Source: an uncultured Bacteroidales bacterium | GTDB lineage: Bacteria > Bacteroidota > Bacteroidia > Bacteroidales > F082 | Length of the DNA stretch: 64,000 nucleotides | Reading direction: 5' to 3' | Assembly (NCBI GenBank): GCA_947304185.1 | Contig: CAMZAM010000006.1 | Span: forward strand, 25,095-89,094 | Program-made: the position numbers and the translations under genes | In this document: positions 57,985-64,000 of the stretch, piece by piece | Position numbering within the stretch: position 1 is the first letter of the stretch | Layout of the letters: each line of letters opens with the position of its first letter | Notes under the pieces: generated by a model | What the model was told of the DNA's origin: nothing | Database searches by the model: none | Seen by the model: only the letters and a program-made list of their open reading frames with translations

Positions 57985-59338
57985 CAGAACAAAAGAATTG
58001 GAGACGAAAGGCATTGGCGCTCTGTTACTTATGTATGCTGTGCCTTCAGTGGTGACGCAGATTATCTCATCGATTTACAACGTTTGTGACCGTATTTTTA
58101 TCGGACAGGGAGTCGGAGCACTGGCAATAGCCGGACTCGCCATCACCTTGCCGGTGATGAATATCATTCATGCATTCGGTGCCTTGATTGGGGTAGGAGC
58201 AGGAGCGAGGATGTCTATTGTTTTGGGTAAGAAAGACATCAACTGGGCGGAGAATATCCTTGGCAACTCATTCATTTTCACTATCTTACTGAGCGGCCTG
58301 GTGATGATATTCTCATATATCTTCCTCGACGACATCCTGATGGAATTCGGCGCCACTGCCAACACCGTGGCTTATGCTCATGAATATATGGTCATTGTGC
58401 TGCCTGGAATGTTTCTCACCACCATGGCGTTTAACCTCACCTCGCTGATCCGAGCCTCGGGATACCCGACGAAATCGATGCTTATCCTTGGCAGCGGTGC
58501 GCTTTTGAACATCGCCCTCGACGCTCTTTTCATCTTCGTCTTCAAATGGGGAATAGCAGGTGCGGCTTGGGCTACCACCATCTCGATGTCTTTCGCCACC
58601 TTCCTTGCGGGACTTCATTTCCTGCGGCGTGACTCGTTTATCCGTTTCCGCCGACACGGATTCCAGCCTAAGGGCTATATCTTCAAAAATATCTTCATGA
58701 TAGGAATGAGCCCGTTCCTGATGAACGTGGCGGCTGCAGGCGTGGTCGCGATCCTCAACAAGCAGCTCATCCGATTCGGCGGCGACATGGCGGTGGGTGC
58801 TTACGGCATCGCCAACAGCTACATCATGATCATGATTATGGTCATCCTCGGCGTGTGCATGGGCATGCAGCCAATCGCAGGCTATAACTACGGCGCAGGA
58901 CATCCCGACAGACTGAAACGTGTTTATGTCCTGACGATGAAGGTTTGCGTGATTCTTGGCTTTGTCACGGCTGTTGTCGGCTGTGCCATGCCTCGTATCA
59001 TCTCGATGGCATTTACCAACGACACGCTTTTGCTTGATATCTCGCAGATGGCTTTGCCATATATCACTGTGATGACGCCACTCATCGCATTTACTATTGT
59101 AAACTCCAACTTCTTCCAGAGCATCGACAAGCCGTGGATTGCCATCGTCACCAGCCTCTCGCGTCAGGTCATCTTCCTCATCCCGATGATGTACCTCATG
59201 CCGATAATATATCAGAATCTGGGTCTTGACAGCCTTCCTGGAGTGTTCTGTTCCTGCACTGTGTCCGACGTCTTCGGTGCAGTGCTGGCGCTGGTTTTGC
59301 TGCTTACACAAAGGAAGGTGTTCAGGTACACTATTTAA
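57974..59338 (+). CDS. MATE-family efflux transporter
   Basis: A 454-residue inner-membrane protein with 12 hydrophobic segments in two similar halves: 'LLLMYAVPSVVTQIISSIYN', 'VCDRIFIGQGVGALAIAGL' and 'GIAGAAWATTISMSFATFLA' are typical of MATE. Members expel cationic drugs or other small molecules using sodium or proton gradients. ATG at 57974 is chosen over the TTG at 57962. It is coupled to tatC by an 11-base overlap and its stop overlaps the end of the TPR-LuxR regulator by eight bases. The substrate is unknown. Confidence 0.92.
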   Translation: MQIDRTKELETKGIGALLLMYAVPSVVTQIISSIYNVCDRIFIGQGVGALAIAGLAITLPVMNIIHAFGALIGVGAGARMSIVLGKKDINWAENILGNSFIFTILLSGLVMIFSYIFLDDILMEFGATANTVAYAHEYMVIVLPGMFLTTMAFNLTSLIRASGYPTKSMLILGSGALLNIALDALFIFVFKWGIAGAAWATTISMSFATFLAGLHFLRRDSFIRFRRHGFQPKGYIFKNIFMIGMSPFLMNVAAAGVVAILNKQLIRFGGDMAVGAYGIANSYIMIMIMVILGVCMGMQPIAGYNYGAGHPDRLKRVYVLTMKVCVILGFVTAVVGCAMPRIISMAFTNDTLLLDISQMALPYITVMTPLIAFTIVNSNFFQSIDKPWIAIVTSLSRQVIFLIPMMYLMPIIYQNLGLDSLPGVFCSCTVSDVFGAVLALVLLLTQRKVFRYTI

Positions 59339-60854
59339 CAATCTTCCTCCTGATTTCGCTGCGGCTTTTGTTCACTGAGTGAACGCTTAGCCCCAGGATG
59401 TAGGCTATTTCGGTGTTCGTAAGGTCGGAACACGAAAGCAGCAGCACCTTCGATTCGGTGTCGTTCAGGTTGGGATATTTCTGAAGGATGGTGGTGTACA
59501 TGTCTGGATAAACCCTCTCGATCGCTGCTACGGCTCCATCAAACATGTTTTCTTGTTCGTTGTTTATTTTGATTACCAGCGGTGCCCATTCTCTCTTGAA
59601 ATCGTCGGCACGCTTGCTGATGCGGTTGGCCATTATGATAAGGTGCAGTTGTCGCGAAAGCTCTTCTTCAACAACCTCCGGTTTCACCGATTTCTGCAGT
59701 TCCTCTTTCGTTTTATCGAGTTCTTGTTTTATCTCTTTGTTCTCTTTGAGGATGTTTCGCTGCCGTATCAGCAAAATAATCACCACTATTGAGACTGTTA
59801 GCAATAAAATGCTGATTATCAATATTATACGCTGTCTGTTTATGATTTTTTCATTCAAACTGTTCTGCAAAACCTCATAATCATATTGTTGCTGGATACG
59901 GTAAAGGTTTTTTGTCGCCAGTTCTTCATGAATTTGATATTGAAATGTGGTGTATTTATCGTAATAATCTAATGATTGCTTATAATCACCCTGTTTTTTG
60001 GTTATATAATACAAGGAGAAGTATATTGATGTTTTTGTTTCAGGTCTTATATTAACATGATTTGATAATTCCAATGCATTTTTAGTGTAATGAGCTGCAG
60101 AATCGTAATCGCTTTTATATAAAAACACTTTCCCCATATTCAAGTTGAACATAACCATTTTTGTGCTATCTGTGTCAATGTTTCTCTTTTGCAACAGACA
60201 TGTAATTGCTTCGTCATATTTACATTGTTCCCTATAATATACTGAATAGTTGTTTAACGTCATGCTTTTTATATGCAGTGAATTTGTGATATCAGCAAAC
60301 TCGAGGCTTTTATTAAGGTAATACTCGGCATTGTTATAGTCTTGTATTGAAATATATATACTGGCCATCAAATTATATACGTATGCTCTTTCATTATAAT
60401 TATTGCCGAAATTTTGATCTGCTAAGATTGACATGGAAATTGCGGCATCTGTGTCGTTTTCAAGGAAGAGTAATCTTGCCAGGTTGTATTCAGCTCGTGC
60501 TATGGTGATAGAATCGCCAGAAAGCTCACCATATTGTTCGGCATCCTTGAAAAGTTTAATCGCTAATGCTTTGTTTCTATTTTCGTTTTGTGCATAACCG
60601 CAATAAAGAGAGGCTTTGGCTGCCTTTTCATATTCTTTTTTTTCAGCAAAAACTATCGCTGCATTTGCTAATTCTGGCGGGACTCTCAAAGTGTCGCTGC
60701 CCTTATATTCTGAACGCACGCCATTGGGGTGTTGGTATATATGTTCTGTTTGATTTAAAGCTGTACATAGATTTGTATATTCATTGTCCGATGAATTACA
60801 AGCATATAATGTCGCCAGACATAATATACATAGATACTTCAAAATAACTTTCAT
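59331..60854 (-). CDS. Membrane-spanning TPR regulator with C-terminal LuxR-type HTH
   Basis: A 507-residue protein. The start at 60854 opens a lipoprotein-type signal ('KYLCILCLATLYAC'). Residues ~55-330 are tetratricopeptide repeats ('AEYYLNKSLEFADITNSLHI', 'YDSAAHYTKNALELSNHVNI'). A single membrane helix follows at about 332-356 ('IILIISILLLTVSIVVIILL'), then a coiled coil ('RNILKENKEIKQELDKTKEE'), and a C-terminal LuxR/GerE-like HTH with 'LNDTESKVLLLSCSDLTNTE' and 'LGLSVHSVNKSRSEIRRK'. The layout predicts a periplasmic sensor and cytosolic DNA-binding end. It is divergent from three secreted-protein genes, the obvious candidate targets. Confidence 0.88.
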   Translation of the reverse strand: MKVILKYLCILCLATLYACNSSDNEYTNLCTALNQTEHIYQHPNGVRSEYKGSDTLRVPPELANAAIVFAEKKEYEKAAKASLYCGYAQNENRNKALAIKLFKDAEQYGELSGDSITIARAEYNLARLLFLENDTDAAISMSILADQNFGNNYNERAYVYNLMASIYISIQDYNNAEYYLNKSLEFADITNSLHIKSMTLNNYSVYYREQCKYDEAITCLLQKRNIDTDSTKMVMFNLNMGKVFLYKSDYDSAAHYTKNALELSNHVNIRPETKTSIYFSLYYITKKQGDYKQSLDYYDKYTTFQYQIHEELATKNLYRIQQQYDYEVLQNSLNEKIINRQRIILIISILLLTVSIVVIILLIRQRNILKENKEIKQELDKTKEELQKSVKPEVVEEELSRQLHLIIMANRISKRADDFKREWAPLVIKINNEQENMFDGAVAAIERVYPDMYTTILQKYPNLNDTESKVLLLSCSDLTNTEIAYILGLSVHSVNKSRSEIRRKIVK

Positions 60855-61131
60855 ACAAGTAAATGTTGTTAAACGCAAAATTATAAAAAATGTTTAAAAC
60901 GACATAATAATAAAATCAAGAATTGTAAAGACGACAAAAAGGTGTTGTAATTATATATTCATAAATCATTATAAATCAATGCATTAATAATTGCTGTATT
61001 AAATAAAATTGTAAGTGACGAAATCCGGTTTGTAAAGTTTTTTATAGCTGAAATGATTAAAATAATATTGCAAAGTCAATTAGAGGCCTTAATGACAAAA
61101 AAGATTGTAAAACACAATTAAACTTTGTAAC
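60855..61131. other. AT-rich divergent regulatory gap
   Basis: 277 bases without a credible gene. It contains the regulator -7 box (60876-60883), several AT-rich partial repeats around 60960-61000 (CATAAATCATTATAAATCAA), and near its right end AAACTTTG (61120-61127), a one-mismatch -7 box for the DUF3244 gene five bases before its ATG. It is the likely binding region for the adjacent HTH regulator. Confidence 0.5.
60876..60883 (-). promoter_or_regulatory. -7 box (TAATTTTG) for the TPR-LuxR regulator
   Basis: CAAAATTA on the plus strand, 21 bases before the regulator start at 60854. Confidence 0.6.
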
Positions 61132-61539
61132 ATGAAAAGACAAACACTATTATTAATCATGGTAGGCTTGTTAAATATGCTTGCATTAGGAGCATCAGCC
61201 AATGTTAAACTAACAACTCCAATGAAGTCTGTAAATGGTGATATACCACCTAATAAAACTGGAGTGGTTTTAAATGGTGATTTGGAATTTAATTCAGGTT
61301 CCAATTCCGTAGAGGCATATACCGATGGTGAATATCTATACATTGATTTCTATCAGAATTTTGGCTATGTCAATATACTCATAATGAGTGAGTTGGGCGG
61401 TATTGTCTACGATAACATTGTGAATACCGCAGTTCAGACGGCATACATAATTCCATGTTCCGGTTTTATAACGGGCAAATACACTTTGATATTGAACAAT
61501 GCAAACGGTTATGCCGCTGGAGATTTCTCCGAGCCATAA
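61132..61539 (+). CDS. DUF3244 small secreted protein
   Basis: A 135-residue protein: signal peptide (1-23, 'LGASANV') and a compact Ig-like beta domain ('VEAYTDGEYLYIDFYQNFGY', 'ILIMSELGGIVYDNIV', 'FITGKYTLILNNANGY') matching DUF3244, a family of small secreted Bacteroidota proteins of unknown role. The end 'GYAAGDFSEP' follows the family pattern. First of three same-strand secreted-protein genes divergent from the TPR-LuxR regulator. The gene is AT-rich compared with the core genes. Confidence 0.82.
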   Translation: MKRQTLLLIMVGLLNMLALGASANVKLTTPMKSVNGDIPPNKTGVVLNGDLEFNSGSNSVEAYTDGEYLYIDFYQNFGYVNILIMSELGGIVYDNIVNTAVQTAYIIPCSGFITGKYTLILNNANGYAAGDFSEP

Positions 61540-61583
61540 CTTTAACTAACAAAAAACTAATTATTAACTTAAAATTCAAAGCC

Positions 61584-62621
61584 ATGAAAAAACATTTGAA
61601 ATTGGTTGCAGCAGTCGCAGCACTGATTGTTGTAGCAACGGCCGTCGTTACGTTCGAGGCCTGTAACAAAAAAAATGAAATGATAGACAATAACAGTAAT
61701 AATCATATCGTTTCTTTATCGTCGAACGTAAATATGGACGAGTATTTACTCAATTTAAGAAATCGCATGAAAAATGCAACCAAAAATGGCGATTTGATGT
61801 CAATTGCCGATGCCGAATGGACCCTTACAGCATTGGAAAACTTCGGCTTTTGCGACGGAAGCAAACGCTCGACAGAAATGATAGTTGACACATTTTATAC
61901 AAAAATAAAAATATCAGATGACAACGTTTCCTTGTATGATTTGAATTTGGCATATGAAAACAATAAAAGTCAAATAATGAACAAATTCAATTCTATAATT
62001 GGCGATGACAAAAATATTTATTGTATAATGTGTGATATGGATAACTCGTTAAAAGAGGATAGTGCCATGGTAAAAACAATAGTCAGCATCCGTAATGGTG
62101 ATGATATGGGAAATCCAATGCGTTTTGAATCAACTGATTATTGGTATGATTTTAATCTACGAGGTAAGTGTGGTCAATATGCTGGACAGTGTATAGGACG
62201 CGATGCTACAACGGAAATGAAATCAAAAGTCTTGGCGAACATAGAGACCTATGAGTGTGTTGATGGAAGAGTGTATTTTACCAACATAACAAATTTATAT
62301 ACAAATTATATTGAACTTCAATCATTGACGGGACAATGCGATGATAGCCCATATCCGCCAGATTGTTTATATACTAATTTTACATATTATAATCGCTGTT
62401 TATCACCGAGTGAATTAAATTGGTATCTTGACGAGATACTCTATATATTAGGAGCGCTTGAAAATATCTATAACAAAGTGGTGATTGGGTTTCACATGTA
62501 CCCCGCAAGTTGGCTGGGCACGCATGATTACCCACCATTTTATGAGACAGCATATGAGTTCTGGGGTATGGATATACAGTTCGGTACAATAAATTGTACG
62601 CACGATTTATACGATAACTAA
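61584..62621 (+). CDS. Uncharacterised lipoprotein
   Basis: A 345-residue protein from the ATG at 61584, which opens a signal with lipobox-like 'TFEAC'; the longer frame overlaps the DUF3244 gene. The body has no family I recognise. It shows a helical N-terminal part ('DEYLLNLRNRMKNATKNGDL', 'MSIADAEWTLTALENFGF') and a Cys- and Tyr-rich C-terminal part ('RGKCGQYAGQCIGRDATTE', 'GQCDDSPYPPDCLYTNFTYY'). The paired cysteines suggest disulphides in an exported protein. It sits 44 bases after the DUF3244 gene and just before a T9SS cargo gene. Confidence 0.72.
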   Translation: MKKHLKLVAAVAALIVVATAVVTFEACNKKNEMIDNNSNNHIVSLSSNVNMDEYLLNLRNRMKNATKNGDLMSIADAEWTLTALENFGFCDGSKRSTEMIVDTFYTKIKISDDNVSLYDLNLAYENNKSQIMNKFNSIIGDDKNIYCIMCDMDNSLKEDSAMVKTIVSIRNGDDMGNPMRFESTDYWYDFNLRGKCGQYAGQCIGRDATTEMKSKVLANIETYECVDGRVYFTNITNLYTNYIELQSLTGQCDDSPYPPDCLYTNFTYYNRCLSPSELNWYLDEILYILGALENIYNKVVIGFHMYPASWLGTHDYPPFYETAYEFWGMDIQFGTINCTHDLYDN

Positions 62622-62628
62622 ATAAAAC

Positions 62629-64000
62629 ATGAGTAATATGAAGAGGATTGTTTCAGTATTAGTGCTGGTGTTTTGCACTCTATTCGCATATTCACAAAAC
62701 ACTTTTGAAAAAACCTATGACAAGCTGGATCCGGCATCAATAAGATTCGCCTTAGAGACGACCGATAACAATTATCTTTTTCTAATTACTCCGTCAAGCA
62801 TTGACTTTACCAACGATTATGTGCTTAAGGTGTCTTCATCAGGTGAAATAATCGGTTCATACAATTATGAAATTGCGGATGGCATTTTAAAATATTTGGG
62901 TATATTCAAACATCCAAATAACGAAGATTTATTCATTATTCCAGCTCTGGTTTGCAACGATGAAGATGGAATATCTACAGAAATTGCAATATTATTGCTT
63001 GATGATGATATGAATTTCGTTGATGAAAAAAGAAACGATTTTTCGGATATTGTACAAGATATGTCACCTGTTGTTATACCATCATTAATAGTATTTGACA
63101 ATGAAATTGCAATGACGGCACATGTGGTTTTAGATACAGGAGGATATGCAAATCTATACACAAGGATGGGTATTAACGGCGAACGCTTGGCAATATATAT
63201 TGATGATTCGTACAACAAACCGTACACATGGTCATCAAGCATAGCTCTTATTGACGAGAGCAACAAGTCATTTGCCGTGTTAAACACAAAAACTGAAGAT
63301 TTTGCCCAAAAGCTAGTTGTTGAAACCATTGATTCAACTATGTCCGTAATAAAGACCCAAGTAGTGGATTATGATAATAGCGGTAGCACAAATTCATTAT
63401 CATTCAAGCCTATTGACACTCCAGTGCTAAAATCAATCAATGATTCCACTTTGATGCTGAACCTAATGGCAACTAATTTTGTTATTAATACTCATAATAC
63501 CTATGATGGTAGTTGTTTGGTCGAAATGAATCATAATCTTGAAATCATAAAAACAACATTTTATTTTTATGATAAAAAGGATGTAATGGTGCGATTGCCG
63601 TTACGGAATTCCTTCGAGATAAGAGATGATTACATTTTATCTTGCGATATCATAAATCTGCATAGCTATAGTCCAATTTACAAGACACAATGTCTGGTTA
63701 CAAAATATGATAGGGACATGAATGTGATATGGGAAAGATTTGTCAATCAAGATGAGGGATATTATTATCCGCATTATGTTTTGGCTACAGATGATGGCGG
63801 ATTCTTGCTCGCCGGCTATACCTGTGATGAGGATTATCAGAACAATTATGCGTATGCTCTAAAAACAGATGCTGACGGCTATCTTGGTCTGGGTGAGATT
63901 GGTGATGTGGCGATTAAGCCATATTTCTGCTATCCCAATCCGGTAAATGATTATCTTTACATCGAGTTGTCGCCCGATGTGAGCTGTCAGTCCATTGAGA
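62629..64000 (+). CDS. Secreted protein with T9SS sorting domain (3' end outside window)
   Basis: The frame is open from 62629 to the last base, about 457 residues. It starts MSNMKRIVS (a second ATG at 62638 is equally possible) and has a signal peptide ending near 'LFAYSQN'. The body is beta-rich and propeller-like, with repeated 'LFLITPSSIDFTNDYVLKV' and 'LATDDGGFLLAGYTCDEDY' segments followed by 'YALKTDADGYLGLGEIGDV', a pattern common in Bacteroidota secreted proteins. The visible end 'YPNPVNDYLYIELSP' is the opening of a T9SS type A sorting domain, so only about 50 residues are missing. Third gene of the putative TPR-LuxR-controlled group. Its biochemical role is unknown. Confidence 0.85.
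   Translation, partial: MSNMKRIVSVLVLVFCTLFAYSQNTFEKTYDKLDPASIRFALETTDNNYLFLITPSSIDFTNDYVLKVSSSGEIIGSYNYEIADGILKYLGIFKHPNNEDLFIIPALVCNDEDGISTEIAILLLDDDMNFVDEKRNDFSDIVQDMSPVVIPSLIVFDNEIAMTAHVVLDTGGYANLYTRMGINGERLAIYIDDSYNKPYTWSSSIALIDESNKSFAVLNTKTEDFAQKLVVETIDSTMSVIKTQVVDYDNSGSTNSLSFKPIDTPVLKSINDSTLMLNLMATNFVINTHNTYDGSCLVEMNHNLEIIKTTFYFYDKKDVMVRLPLRNSFEIRDDYILSCDIINLHSYSPIYKTQCLVTKYDRDMNVIWERFVNQDEGYYYPHYVLATDDGGFLLAGYTCDEDYQNNYAYALKTDADGYLGLGEIGDVAIKPYFCYPNPVNDYLYIELSPDVSCQSIE

Overview
The window reads as a chromosomal segment of a Bacteroidales-type bacterium (phylum Bacteroidota), probably an uncultured gut or rumen lineage; I cannot name the species. The case rests on several independent signs. 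There are at least 20 promoter boxes of the Bacteroidota form TAnnTTTG and very few Shine-Dalgarno sequences. Type IX secretion (T9SS) C-terminal sorting domains occur ('YPNPVND'). Families largely restricted to the phylum are present (DUF5689, DUF6359, DUF6029, Omp28, DUF4296, DUF3244, a MurF-Alr fusion, TPR-LuxR regulators), together with LPS genes (waaA, kdsD, lptB).

Layout. 1-3.8 kb: end of an ABC-2 permease, an RND/MMPL exporter and a polyprenyl diphosphate synthase. 3.8-4.4 kb: a small DUF4160/DUF2442 pair. 4.5-11.5 kb: a 2015-residue T9SS-type secreted adhesin-like protein bracketed by two paralogous ~85-residue secreted peptides that share a C-terminal sorting-signal-like tail. 11.6-15.5 kb: queA, an S4 RNA-binding protein, der and era, followed by initiator tRNA-fMet on the other strand. 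15.7-19.0 kb: an envelope trio (TlpA-like thioredoxin, DUF6029 barrel, Omp28-like lipoprotein). 19-26.7 kb: manA, an M20 amidohydrolase, a LOG-family hydrolase, a P-loop kinase/dCMP-deaminase fusion, pdxA and murF-alr. 26.8-34.0 kb: a secreted endonuclease/exonuclease/phosphatase divergent from a TonB-dependent receptor and two DUF5689/DUF6359 lipoproteins, which looks like a nucleic-acid scavenging locus. 34.0-37.0 kb: a GT2 polyprenol-P-mannose synthase-like enzyme, pyrC, a MORN lipoprotein and tadA. 37-46.8 kb: M17 aminopeptidase, waaA, a barrel protein, a lipoprotein, an M16 peptidase, lptB, kdsD, recQ and a DUF4296 lipoprotein. 46.8-53.4 kb: uvrC, thiL, a CAT-anticodon tRNA, a T9SS C10 protease and dusB. 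53.6-59.3 kb: mfd, tatA, tatC and a MATE transporter. 59.3-64 kb: a more AT-rich accessory end with a membrane-spanning TPR-LuxR regulator divergent from three secreted-protein genes, the last running off the window with a T9SS tail.

How the parts fit: most of the window is ordinary core chromosome (translation and tRNA modification, DNA repair, peptidoglycan, LPS). The accessory content is almost all about the cell surface: T9SS cargo, lipoproteins, a TonB-receptor uptake locus and a C10 protease. Intergenic DNA carries several families of palindromic repeats, most strikingly a REP-like element (GTCATTTCGA...TCGAAATGAC) present three times, twice filling the gap between convergent genes. No CRISPR array, prophage, transposase or rRNA was seen. 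The strongest candidates for something undescribed are the peptide-adhesin-peptide cluster, the nuclease/receptor/DUF5689 locus and the kinase-deaminase fusion.
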